Part shown: positions 56,881-64,000 of the stretch, piece by piece
Layout: each line of letters opens with the position of its first letter
Position numbering within the stretch: position 1 is the first letter of the stretch
NCBI GenBank assembly: GCA_036556905.1
Contig: DATBIM010000090.1
Coordinates: 35,419 to 99,418 of the forward strand
Direction: 5' to 3'
DNA from: 40CM-4-69-5 sp036556905
GTDB taxonomy: Bacteria > Methylomirabilota > Methylomirabilia > Rokubacteriales > CSP1-6
DNA length: 64,000 bases
Notes under the pieces: model-generated
The model's input: only the letters and a program-made list of their open reading frames with translations
What the model was told of the DNA's origin: nothing
Databases searched by the model: none
Program-made: the position numbers and the translations under genes

Positions 56881-57585
56881 CGGGCAGCTCACGCCCTTCT
56901 CGAGCTGATAGTTGGCGACCTTGTATGTCGCCACGAAGTCGTCCTCCCACGCCGTCACCCGCATCTGGCCCCGCGCGGTTTCGCCGTCCCACGCCAGGAT
57001 ACGGGCTTCGGCCAGCCGGCCGACCGGGGCGCGCCCGGCCAGGTATTCCGCGGCCATCGACTTCTGGATGAAGACCGCGATGGTCTCGGTGATCGGCCGC
57101 GCGCTCTCGGCCCGCGGCGCGGGCTTCGCCCAGTCGAGGATGACCGTGAAGCCGTCGAGGTCGGCATCGTCGAGAAGCGTCCGCTCGGCTCCCATTCGCT
57201 TGAGCAACGGCCCGACGTAGCGAGAGAACATCGCGGCAGCGCGCTCGTCCGCTCCCAACCGGGCGAACTGGGGGGAGGCATCCTGCTCGATATAGACCCG
57301 CAGCGCCAGGTAACGCTCGTCTTGCGACGCATCCTTGGGCCGGAAAAAGCCGATCGAGTGCTTGGGTAGCTCGAGCCACGGCAGGCAGTGATATACCCCG
57401 GCGCTGAGGTCGCGAAGCGCACGGGCATGTGTCTTGGCCAGCCGTCGGGCCTTGTCGGAAGAGTGCTGGTCGGCCGGCAGCAGCCGGTCATCCGCCGGCC
57501 CTGCCCAGGTCATCGAGCCGGGACCAAGCGCCAGCAGCAGCAGGAGCGAGAGCAATGCGGGTGCCGTGTAAGTCAGTGGTCTCAT
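56869..57585 (-). CDS. Exported protein of unknown function
   Basis: A 238-residue protein with a signal peptide (YTAPALLSLLLLLALGPG) and cleavage near TWAGPA. The mature part is soluble and alpha/beta (LSAGVYHCLPWLEL, IGFFRPKDASQDERYLALRVY, DGFTVILDWAK). I recognise no family. The ATG at 57585 is chosen because it begins the signal peptide; the frame is open 30 codons further upstream. Its 3' end overlaps the convergent Mrp-type gene by 12 bases. Confidence 0.75.
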   Translation of the reverse strand: MRPLTYTAPALLSLLLLLALGPGSMTWAGPADDRLLPADQHSSDKARRLAKTHARALRDLSAGVYHCLPWLELPKHSIGFFRPKDASQDERYLALRVYIEQDASPQFARLGADERAAAMFSRYVGPLLKRMGAERTLLDDADLDGFTVILDWAKPAPRAESARPITETIAVFIQKSMAAEYLAGRAPVGRLAEARILAWDGETARGQMRVTAWEDDFVATYKVANYQLEKGVSCPSGL

Positions 57586-57709
57586 ACTGGCCCGCCTCTG
57601 CACGCGGGGTGCCAGAGCCGCGACGATCGTGTAATCAACGCCTTGGCGGAATGTCCTCGCCTGGCGTTGGGACAAACTGGCCAGACGGTGACAGGCCCGC
57701 GATGAACGC

Positions 57710-57961
57710 CTACCGTTCCAGGATCGCCTCCTGGCTCACCGTGATGGCCTTGCCCCACCAGCCCTCCTCTCTGGCGGTGGCGATGTCTTCGCGGGTGACC
57801 CGGGATGCCGTTCCCAACCGGTTGCGCAGGGAGAACTTCATGTGTGATTCCGAGGCGAAGTGCGCCGGACGAGTTTGCCAGGTCTCCCACTCTTCCTTCG
57901 TGGCGCACCCGACGAGGGTGACGAGCAGCAGCGCCAGCACGGGAACGCCTACCATCCGCAT
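57710..57961 (-). CDS. Small lipoprotein
   Basis: An 83-residue lipoprotein: a signal with lipobox LVGC at about residues 16-19, then a short soluble domain (TKEEWETWQTRPAHFASESH, in part) that is probably surface- or periplasm-exposed. It lies upstream of the exported protein on the same strand. Family unknown to me. Confidence 0.8.
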   Translation of the reverse strand: MRMVGVPVLALLLVTLVGCATKEEWETWQTRPAHFASESHMKFSLRNRLGTASRVTREDIATAREEGWWGKAITVSQEAILER

Positions 57962-58066
57962 ATCGCAATCCTCCGAACGGCCGCACCAGAATGCTACCGG
58001 TGGGCGCGGGCCGGGTCAACCTGGGGCCGGACGTGTTAGACTCGCGGTACCTCGGAGGAGCCCGCC

Positions 58067-58951
58067 ATGGACCCGCTGAAGATTCACGCTATGCCGGAGC
58101 GGTTCCGCCGGCCCGTGATGATCCTGGCCTACACCGGCTGGAACGACGCCGCCGAGTCGGCCACGACGGCGGCACGCTTCCTGGCGACGGCGTTCGGCGC
58201 GTGGAAGCTCGCGGAGATCGATCCCGAGGAGTTCTATCATTTCGGGCTCAACCGCCCCTACGTGCGCTTCAAAGTCGGCTCTACGACGGACCGCGAGGTG
58301 ATCTGGCCCGTCACCGAGTTCTCGATGGCCCAGTCGGACGAGCTACCCCGCGACCTCATCATCGGCGTCGCCCCCGAGCCCCACCTCCGCTGGAAGGCCT
58401 ACTGCGATACCGTCCTGGGCCTGGCCCGCGTGTGTGAGGTCACGCTCGTGCTGACCCTGGGCGCGCTCCTGGCCGAGGTCGCCCATACGAAGCCCGTTCG
58501 CCTGGTCGGAGGGGCCTCCGACCCCGAGCTGGCGACGTTGCTGGGCATCCGACCCACCAGGTACGAGGGCCCGACCGGCATCGTCGGGGTTCTCAACACC
58601 CTCTGCCGCCAACGCGGCCTGCGCACGGCCAGCCTCTGGGCCAACGTGCCGCACTACATCTCGGGAATCGAGAATCCCAAGGCAACCCTGGCGCTGGTCC
58701 GACGCGTGCTGACCTTGCTGGGCGGGTCGGCGGATGTGGGGGAGCTGGAGGAAGCAGGCCGGCAATTCGACCAGAACCTGGCCGAGATCGTGGCCCAGAA
58801 TTCCAAGGTCGCCAACTACGTCTCGAAGCTCGAGTCTCGAGAAGATGAGACCGAGCCCGACCCGACCGGAGAGTCATTGAGCGAGTTGCCCCCGGCATCC
58901 CAGCTCGTCGAGGAGATCGAGCAGTTCCTGCGCCGCCAGCGCCCGGAGTAA
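58067..58951 (+). CDS. PAC2-family protein
   Basis: A 294-residue protein of the PAC2 (proteasome-assembly-chaperone-like) family: VMILAYTGWNDA near the N-terminus, EEFYHF, LIIGVAPEP, GALLAEVAHTKPV and the WANVPHYI segment. Bacterial PAC2 proteins are uncharacterised; those next to proteasome genes may assist the proteasome, but none are seen here. The C-terminus has an acidic coiled region. Its TAA stop overlaps the position where the M23 gene should start. Confidence 0.88.
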   Translation: MDPLKIHAMPERFRRPVMILAYTGWNDAAESATTAARFLATAFGAWKLAEIDPEEFYHFGLNRPYVRFKVGSTTDREVIWPVTEFSMAQSDELPRDLIIGVAPEPHLRWKAYCDTVLGLARVCEVTLVLTLGALLAEVAHTKPVRLVGGASDPELATLLGIRPTRYEGPTGIVGVLNTLCRQRGLRTASLWANVPHYISGIENPKATLALVRRVLTLLGGSADVGELEEAGRQFDQNLAEIVAQNSKVANYVSKLESREDETEPDPTGESLSELPPASQLVEEIEQFLRRQRPE

Positions 58952-59832
58952 CCCGAACCCGCCTCATCGCGCGCGCGGGCCTCCTTCTGCTCGCGCTCGT
59001 CGTCCTGGGTCCCGAACCGATATGGGCGCATGACCTCACCGTCCGCTGGCAGCCCGCCCGGCCCCGGGTCGGCGACGTGGCCTGGCTCACCGTCCCAAAC
59101 GTGGAGCCTGGCGCGAGCGTGGAAGGCTCGGTGCAGGGGCGCCCCCTCCGCTTCTTCCCCTACGCGGACGGGCACGCGGCCATTGTGGGCTTCGACCTCG
59201 ACATCAAGCCCGGCCCTCTGGCCTGGCGCCTCGCCGTCCTGCCTCCCGGCCGGGCCCCTCAAACCGCCCAGGGACGGCTGCAATTGCGGCGCCGGGACTT
59301 TCCTGTCCAGCGGCTGACCCTGCCATCCGGGCTGGTGGACCTCGATCCGGAGACGGAACGCCGCGCCCTCAGCGAGGGTGAGCAGTTGCGGACGCTCTAC
59401 GCGAGCGTGACTCCAGAACGCCTCTGGCGGGGCCGCTTCGTCAGCCCTGTTGGCAGCGGGGAGCCCGGGACCGGGTTCGGGGCCCGCCGGATCATCAATG
59501 GGCAACCCCGCACCCCCCACGCCGGCGCCGACTACTCAGCTCCCCTGGGCACCCCGGTGGTGGCCGTCAACGATGGTAGGGTGGCCCTGGTCGCCGAGTA
59601 CTTCTTCCCGGGCCGGCTGGTCGTCCTCGACCACGGCCTGGGACTCTACACCCTCTACTTCCACCTGGATGAAACCAAGGTTGTCGAGGGGGAGCGGGTG
59701 GGCCGGGGCCAGTCGATCGGGACGGTAGGAGCCACCGGCCGGGCCACCGGGCCCCACCTGCACTTCGGTGTACAGGTGGGGCCAGCCCGAGTCGATCCCG
59801 CGACACTCCTGGAGCTGACCGTCCGCGATTAG
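58948..59832 (+). CDS. M23-family peptidase, secreted; start codon apparently mutated
   Basis: Protein of about 294 residues. From 58948 the frame reads xTRTRLIARAGLLLLALVVL, a clear signal peptide ending near PIWAHD, and then a C-terminal LytM/M23 zinc peptidase domain with HAGADYSAPLG (His and Asp ligands) and GPHLHFG. No ATG, GTG or TTG exists in frame between the upstream stop (58846-58848) and the signal peptide. The codon at 58948 is GTA where a GTG would give the four-base overlap with PAC2 typical of this genome. An ATG at 59077 would remove the signal peptide. Product likely cuts cell wall cross-links. Confidence 0.8.
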   Translation, partial: VTRTRLIARAGLLLLALVVLGPEPIWAHDLTVRWQPARPRVGDVAWLTVPNVEPGASVEGSVQGRPLRFFPYADGHAAIVGFDLDIKPGPLAWRLAVLPPGRAPQTAQGRLQLRRRDFPVQRLTLPSGLVDLDPETERRALSEGEQLRTLYASVTPERLWRGRFVSPVGSGEPGTGFGARRIINGQPRTPHAGADYSAPLGTPVVAVNDGRVALVAEYFFPGRLVVLDHGLGLYTLYFHLDETKVVEGERVGRGQSIGTVGATGRATGPHLHFGVQVGPARVDPATLLELTVRD

Positions 59833-60053
59833 CGCCGGCGCTTTGCCTTGCCCCTCTTGGCCCCTTTCGCGCGCCCCTTGGCCTTGGCCCGGGGCCTGGC
59901 CTTCGCCTTGGCCTTGGGCTTCGCCTTGGCCTTGGGCTTCGGCCGCGGGGCAGCCGCCTTCGGCTTGGCTGGCACCGCTGGAGCGGGCATCGGCGGAGGC
60001 GGCGGGGGTGTGCTGGGCATCCAGGGCTGCGTGTCGCCGTAGGGTCGCTCCAT
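59829..60053 (-). CDS. Histone H1-like basic low-complexity protein
   Basis: A 74-residue protein from the second of two adjacent ATGs, which lies five bases from GGGAGG. The first 25 residues are Pro-rich (PPPPPPMPAPA), and the rest is an Ala/Lys/Arg/Pro repeat (PKPKAKAKPKAKAKAR and similar). Such tails bind DNA or polyphosphate non-specifically, as in bacterial H1-like proteins. It is convergent with and overlaps the M23 gene by four bases. Confidence 0.65.
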   Translation of the reverse strand: MERPYGDTQPWMPSTPPPPPPMPAPAVPAKPKAAAPRPKPKAKAKPKAKAKARPRAKAKGRAKGAKRGKAKRRR

Positions 60054-60144
60054 CATGGCCTCCCGGTCTCGAGGTTGAGCTGCGCTGCTTGCTTACCCTG
60101 CACATCGCGCCCGATCGGCGCAAGCGGAATTTCCGTCCCCGGCA

Positions 60145-61164
60145 TCATACGGCGACACGCCGCCGGGCGCGCGTGGCCTCGGCGCCGAGCGCCGCGTCGG
60201 ACCACACCGCGATCAGCGAGCGCGCCAGGATCGCGCGGATCTCACGTCGCCCGATCTTGATCGGGCTCGCCGCGCCGAGCGGATCGGGATGCGCGGCCAG
60301 GTCGCGGAGCGTGGCCAGCCCGATCATCAGGGGCCAGGCACAGGCCAGGCGCATCCGCCACTCCAGCCGGGGGATGGCCAGGGTGTACTGCCACCCGACC
60401 TCGTAATGATCGAGGGCCAGACCCAGCAGTCGGCGCAGCAGCGGACGGGCACGACGCCTGGCCCCAGGATCCAACAGATCGGGCGGCGAGAGCCCGAGGG
60501 CGAGCAGCTCGCGAGCCGGCAGATAGCAGCGACCGCTCCGCAGATCGGCAGGGACATCACGGAGGATGTTGGTGAGCTGCAGGGCCTTGCCGAAGCGGAC
60601 GGCCCGCGCGCTCATTGCCGACAGATCCCAGTGCCGGAGGCGGGGGCGGTGGATGCGATGCAGCGCGGTCCAGAATGGGCCTACGCAGCCGGCGATGAGG
60701 TAGGTGTAGTGGTCGAGCTCTTCCAGGGTGTCGAGCGCGTCGATCGCGCTCGCGTCCTCCCCGGCGAACCGTGTCAGGTCGAAGACCATGCCGTTCGTCA
60801 GGGTGGCCAGAACCTGACGTACCTGGTCGCGGTCGCCGGATTCCAGGCGTTCCAGGCGGGCCACCGCTTCGTCCACGCGCTCGAGCAGGTGTTGCTCAGC
60901 CGGGTAGGGTCGGTGCGGGGCGCAGGCCCGGCCGACGGCGGCGACGTTGCCGGGCTCGCCCGCGAAGGCGCGGCGCAGCGTCTGGAGGTGGGCGAGCCGG
61001 TCACGGCGCGGGAGCAGGCGGGTGTCGGCGACGCTGTCGGCGGCCCGGGCCAGGAGGTACGCCAGGCCGATCGGCTCGCGCAGTGCCGCGGGAAGGATGG
61101 CGAGGGAGAGATAGAAGCTCCGGCTGACCTGCCGCAGGAGGCTGCGCAGCAGGTCATCGGACAT
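60145..61164 (-). CDS. Squalene/phytoene synthase family protein
   Basis: A 339-residue trans-prenyltransferase. The two Asp-rich Mg sites are DSVAD (residues 43-47) and DVPAD, the second in the QLTNILRDVPAD context. SRSFYLSL near the N-terminus and YLPARELL after the second site agree with squalene synthase or HpnC/HpnD-type enzymes. It condenses two prenyl diphosphates, for hopanoids or carotenoids. No cyclase is in the window. It follows the zinc-ribbon gene by one base. Confidence 0.92.
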   Translation of the reverse strand: MSDDLLRSLLRQVSRSFYLSLAILPAALREPIGLAYLLARAADSVADTRLLPRRDRLAHLQTLRRAFAGEPGNVAAVGRACAPHRPYPAEQHLLERVDEAVARLERLESGDRDQVRQVLATLTNGMVFDLTRFAGEDASAIDALDTLEELDHYTYLIAGCVGPFWTALHRIHRPRLRHWDLSAMSARAVRFGKALQLTNILRDVPADLRSGRCYLPARELLALGLSPPDLLDPGARRRARPLLRRLLGLALDHYEVGWQYTLAIPRLEWRMRLACAWPLMIGLATLRDLAAHPDPLGAASPIKIGRREIRAILARSLIAVWSDAALGAEATRARRRVAV

Positions 61165-61165
61165 G

Positions 61166-61462
61166 CTAGTCGTGGTCGAACGGTCTCCGCGGGGGGTCGG
61201 GGTCGTCCTTGGCCTTCTTGAGGCCCTCCTGAAATTTGCGGTCGAGGATCTTGGACTTCTGCGCTTCCGCCTGCATCTGCTGCCGGAAGCGCTCCTCGCG
61301 CTGGGCCGCCCGCGCGTCCAGCGCCCCCAGCGCCGTGTCCAGGTCGGCCAGGGTCCGCTTGCGCGGCGGCTCCTGATGCGCGATGACGACCTTGAGCTCG
61401 GGGTCGATGGTGAGCCGACCCTCGCAGCAGGGACACGTGACGACGAAGGATGAGGCCGCCAT
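61166..61462 (-). CDS. Small zinc-ribbon coiled-coil protein
   Basis: A 98-residue protein starting MAASSFVVTCPCCEG, with a CPCC metal-binding turn, a short beta part (RLTIDPELKVVIAHQ) and then a charged helix (about 40-85) ending in a DPDPPRRPFDHD tail. It is probably co-transcribed with the squalene synthase-like gene. Function unknown. Confidence 0.7.
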   Translation of the reverse strand: MAASSFVVTCPCCEGRLTIDPELKVVIAHQEPPRKRTLADLDTALGALDARAAQREERFRQQMQAEAQKSKILDRKFQEGLKKAKDDPDPPRRPFDHD

Positions 61463-61519
61463 GGCGTTCACGCTAGCAGGTCGCGATCGGCGGTGCAACC
61501 CGGGTAGAATGCCCCCGAC

Positions 61520-62443
61520 GTGGTACGGTCGGGCGAGCTGGTCAACGAGTTCTCCTGGTCGCGCAGCCGCGACGGCGCGTTCCAGGAGTGCCGGCGGAAG
61601 TACTACTACCACTACTACGGCGCCTGGGGTGGCTGGGAGCCCGGGGCTCCCGAGGAGCTCCGGCGTCTGTACGTGCTCAAGCAGCTCATGTCGCGGCAGC
61701 AGTGGGCGGGGCGGGTCGTCCACGACGCCATCGAGCTGGCCCTGCACGGTCTGCGCGACGGCCGCACCGTTCCCGTCGAGCCGTTCATCGCCGACGTCAT
61801 CGAGCGCATGCGGGGGGACTGGCGCTCGTCGCGGGCCGGCCGCTACCGCGAGAACCCCAAGACGGTGGCGCTCTTCGAGCACGAGTACCGCCTGGAGCTG
61901 AGCCGGGAGGCCTGGCAGGCGCTCAGCCAGAACGCGGCCGCCTGCCTCCGGAATTTCTTCCGGCTGCCCCTGCTGGCCGACATCCGGCGCACGTCGCCGG
62001 AGCACTGGTCGATCGAGCACTGGTCCAAGGTCTTCGACTTCGAAGGCACGACGGTGTGGGTGGCGCCGGATTTCGGCTTCTGGACCCCGGAGGGGCGTCT
62101 GGGCCTGGTGGACTGGAAGACCGGCGGCAGCAATGGCGAGGGCGCGGCCTTCCAGCTTGGCTGCTACGCCCTCTATGCCCGGGAAGTCCTCGACGTGAAA
62201 GTCGACCAGGTCGACCTCTACGAGGTGAACCTGCGCGAGCCGAAGGTCACGGCCCATCGCTGGGACGAGGGACGGCTGGAGGGCATCAAGGAACAGCTCC
62301 GCCTGTCGATCCGCTCCATGAAGGCCTACCTGGCCGACCCCGCGGCCAACGTCGCCGTGATCACCGACTTCGAGCGCACCGAAGACCTGCGCATCTGCCG
62401 CTGGTGCAACTTCCGGGCGGTGTGCCGCCCCGAGCTGGGCTGA
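61520..62443 (+). CDS. PD-(D/E)XK nuclease with Cas4/AddB-like cysteine cluster
   Basis: A 307-residue protein starting at GTG 61520. The N-terminal SWSRSRDGAFQECRRKYYY contains a Cys24 before the aromatic run, as in RecB-like nucleases. The catalytic strand pair is APDFGFWTPEGRLGLVDWKTG, with Asp, Asp and Lys of the PD-(D/E)XK core, followed by QLGCYALYA. Near the C-terminus CRWCNFRAVC gives three Cys that with Cys24 could hold a 4Fe-4S cluster. It is not next to cas genes or a helicase. It is likely a single-strand exonuclease in repair. Confidence 0.88.
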   Translation: MVRSGELVNEFSWSRSRDGAFQECRRKYYYHYYGAWGGWEPGAPEELRRLYVLKQLMSRQQWAGRVVHDAIELALHGLRDGRTVPVEPFIADVIERMRGDWRSSRAGRYRENPKTVALFEHEYRLELSREAWQALSQNAAACLRNFFRLPLLADIRRTSPEHWSIEHWSKVFDFEGTTVWVAPDFGFWTPEGRLGLVDWKTGGSNGEGAAFQLGCYALYAREVLDVKVDQVDLYEVNLREPKVTAHRWDEGRLEGIKEQLRLSIRSMKAYLADPAANVAVITDFERTEDLRICRWCNFRAVCRPELG

Positions 62444-62463
62444 CGGCGGCCAAGGAGGCTATC

Positions 62464-62817
62464 ATGCCCATCCAGTCCCCCTATCTCTTCGCGGCGGCGA
62501 TGGATGTCGATCCCGCCCGGGAGGCGCTCTTCAACGAGGTCTACGACAAGGAGCACGTGCCCTTGCTGCTGCAGGTGCCCGGGGTGCTTTCGGTGGCCCG
62601 GTTCCGGGCCGAGCCGGTGACGATGATCATCGGCGGCGAGCGCAAGACGATCGTCGTCGAGGGCGAGCCACGCTACCAGGCCCTCTACGAGGTGACGGGC
62701 CCCGACGTGCTCACCAGCGAGGCGTGGGCCAAGGCGGTCGACCAGGGGCGCTGGCCGGGCCAGGTTCGGCCCCACACCCGGAACCGCCGGCACATTCTGT
62801 ATCGTCGGATCCCCTGA
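62464..62817 (+). CDS. Small conserved protein, EthD/DUF4286-like fold
   Basis: A 117-residue protein with AAGGAGG five bases upstream. The segment NEVYDKEHVPLLLQVPGVLSVARF (in part) is typical of dimeric alpha/beta-barrel proteins of the EthD type, where a short strand, the xxEHxP helix and a VPGV turn recur. These bind or oxidise small molecules. Its exact role is unknown. It lies 20 bases after the nuclease gene. Confidence 0.75.
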   Translation: MPIQSPYLFAAAMDVDPAREALFNEVYDKEHVPLLLQVPGVLSVARFRAEPVTMIIGGERKTIVVEGEPRYQALYEVTGPDVLTSEAWAKAVDQGRWPGQVRPHTRNRRHILYRRIP

Positions 62818-62875
62818 GCGGCATGGCGAGCCGCCTCGTCGCCGAGACCGCCCTGGCGGTCGGGCTCTCCCGGCC

Positions 62876-64000
62876 GTGAAGCCGCGGGGCCGGCTGCTCC
62901 GAAAGTACATCGTGCTCTTCGGGGCGGTGGTCAGCGGGGCGCTGCTCGCCAGTGGCGCGCTGGAGATCTACTTCTCGTACCAGGAGGCCAAGGCCGCCCT
63001 GGCTGCCATCCAGCGGGAGAAGGCGCTGGCTGCGGCGACGCGGATCGAGCAATTCGTCCGGGAGATCGAGCGGCAGCTCGGCTGGACGACGCATCCCCTG
63101 TTGGCGGCGGGGGCGGCGGCCCTGGAGCAGCGCCGGATCGATTACTTCCGCCTGCAGCGCCAGGTGCCGGCGATCACCGAGCTGAGCCATCTCGACGCCA
63201 CCGGCCACGAGCAGATCCGGGTCTCCCGGCTGGCCATGGACCTCTTCGGCAGCAGCACCGATTTCTCGCGCGATCCCCGGTTCCTGGAGGCCAGTGGCGG
63301 ACGAACCTACTTCAGTCCGGTGTATTTCCGAAAAGAATCCGAGCCGTACATGACGGTCAGCATGTCGGGGGGAGGGTCGGGCCAGGGCGTGACGGTGGCC
63401 GAGGTCAATCTCAAGTTCATCTGGGACGTGGTGAGGGAGATCAAGATCGGGCGGGCCGGCCAGGCCTACGTCGTGGATGCCCGGGGCCAGCTCATCGCCC
63501 ATCCCGACATCAGCCTGGTGCTCAAGAAGAGCGACCTGTCGGGCCTGGAGCAGGTCCAGGCCGCCCGCGCGGCGGCCGCGCGCCGCAGCCCCAGCGAAGA
63601 GCCCACCCAGGCCCAGGACCTCCAGGGCCGTCGGGTGCTCGCCGCGTACGCGCCGATCACCCCGCTGGGCTGGCTGGTCATCGTGGAGCAGCCCCTGGCC
63701 GAGGCCTTCCAGCCCATCTATGCCTCGATCATCCGCACGGCGCTCCTGGTGCTCGTCGGCGTGGGCCTGTCCGGCATCGCCAGCCTGGTCCTGGCTCGCC
63801 GGATGGTCCGGCCGATCCAGACCCTCGGCGCCGGCGCGGCCCAGATCGGCGCCGGGGACCTGGGGCACCGGATCCAGGTGCGCACGGGCGACGAGATCGA
63901 GGCCCTGGCCGACGAGTTCAACCGGATGGCGACCACGCTGCAGGAGTCGTACGCCGGACTGGAGCGGAAGGTCGAGGAGCGCACCCGAGCGCTGACGGAG
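62876..64000 (+). CDS. Cache-HAMP sensor protein, probable histidine kinase (3' truncated by window)
   Basis: The frame is open from GTG 62876 to the last base, 375 codons. Residues about 11-30 form a first membrane helix; 35-280 are a periplasmic double-Cache sensor region (ISELSHLDATGHEQIRVSRL-type strands, SRDPRFLEAS, PYMTVSM, AYVVDARGQLIAHPD); 285-307 form a second helix; a HAMP linker follows (RPIQTLGAGAAQIGAGDL). The last residues (ESYAGLERKVEERTRALTE) form the coiled coil usual before a GAF/PAS or HisKA domain. The output domain lies outside the window; a cyclase or methyl-acceptor output is possible. Confidence 0.88.
   Translation, partial: MKPRGRLLRKYIVLFGAVVSGALLASGALEIYFSYQEAKAALAAIQREKALAAATRIEQFVREIERQLGWTTHPLLAAGAAALEQRRIDYFRLQRQVPAITELSHLDATGHEQIRVSRLAMDLFGSSTDFSRDPRFLEASGGRTYFSPVYFRKESEPYMTVSMSGGGSGQGVTVAEVNLKFIWDVVREIKIGRAGQAYVVDARGQLIAHPDISLVLKKSDLSGLEQVQAARAAAARRSPSEEPTQAQDLQGRRVLAAYAPITPLGWLVIVEQPLAEAFQPIYASIIRTALLVLVGVGLSGIASLVLARRMVRPIQTLGAGAAQIGAGDLGHRIQVRTGDEIEALADEFNRMATTLQESYAGLERKVEERTRALTE

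Noticed and set aside
62823..62879. 18-codon frame MASRLVAETAL... overlapping the sensor kinase start
   Set aside because: No ribosome binding site and no hydrophobic or repeated pattern; too short to support as a gene.
1..64000. CRISPR arrays, insertion sequences, phage genes, tRNA or rRNA genes
   Set aside because: I looked for regular repeats, transposase motifs, terminal inverted repeats and cloverleaf ends and saw none; short tRNA genes could still be missed by eye.

Overview
This is a very GC-rich, gene-dense bacterial chromosome segment with long runs of stop/start-overlapping genes. It has no rRNA or tRNA gene, insertion sequence, phage or CRISPR feature that I can see. The mix is a complete C-P lyase operon, a branched-chain-type ABC importer, several acyl-CoA and flavin oxidoreductases, and an aa3-type oxidase island next to a cytochrome-bd-like protein with many c-type cytochromes. 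This resembles soil or groundwater lineages such as Candidatus Rokubacteria/Methylomirabilota. That placement is inference from gene content; no marker gene here proves it.

Layout. 1-4462: end of a dienelactone hydrolase, a small conserved protein, an SGNH hydrolase and two coupled luciferase-family flavin oxidoreductases. 4538-14439 (minus strand): a phosphonate operon ordered phnC-phnE-phnD-small zinc ribbon-phnG-H-I-J-K-L-M-PhnZ-like HD protein-inositol-monophosphatase-like protein, with a possible small ORF before phnC. From the zinc-ribbon gene through the HD gene every junction overlaps by 1 or 4 bases. phnF, phnN and phnP are not present. 14627-21209: M20 amidohydrolase, a two-subunit acyl-CoA dehydrogenase, an arylsulfotransferase-like propeller, NUDIX and LigB-type proteins. 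21292-26718: branched-chain-type ABC importer with an intrinsic terminator after the binding-protein gene, then a metallo-beta-lactamase-fold hydrolase. 26746-31602: a divergent pair acting on gamma-glutamyl bonds, a putative DNA-binding protein, a tiny membrane protein and an MFS transporter.

31687-38860 (minus strand) is a proteostasis block: ftsH-htrA and dnaJ-clpB. It is divergent from the respiratory island that begins at 38965, and the 104-base gap carries two back-to-back TTGACA-type promoters.

38965-56880 (plus strand) is the most unusual part. A CydA-like membrane protein is followed by three multi-domain cytochromes c, the last fused to an ethylbenzene-dehydrogenase-type heme-b domain. 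Then come a cupredoxin, a full aa3-type oxidase operon with heme A synthesis genes, two tiny membrane proteins and two subunit III paralogues, DUF983 and a second cupredoxin. The run ends with a universal-stress/PCP_red/rubredoxin fusion, a radical SAM-SPASM/PCP_red protein, a membrane protein and an Mrp-type ATPase. No bc1 complex is seen. I infer that the CydA-like/cytochrome c module passes electrons from quinol to the periplasm and that the copper proteins and aa3 oxidase finish the chain. The PCP_red proteins may modify or protect a tetrapyrrole or metal cofactor.

56869-64000: small exported proteins, a PAC2 protein coupled to an M23 peptidase whose start codon appears mutated, a histone-H1-like basic protein, a squalene/phytoene synthase, a PD-(D/E)XK nuclease with an Fe-S-type Cys cluster, and the front part of a Cache-HAMP sensor protein that runs off the window.
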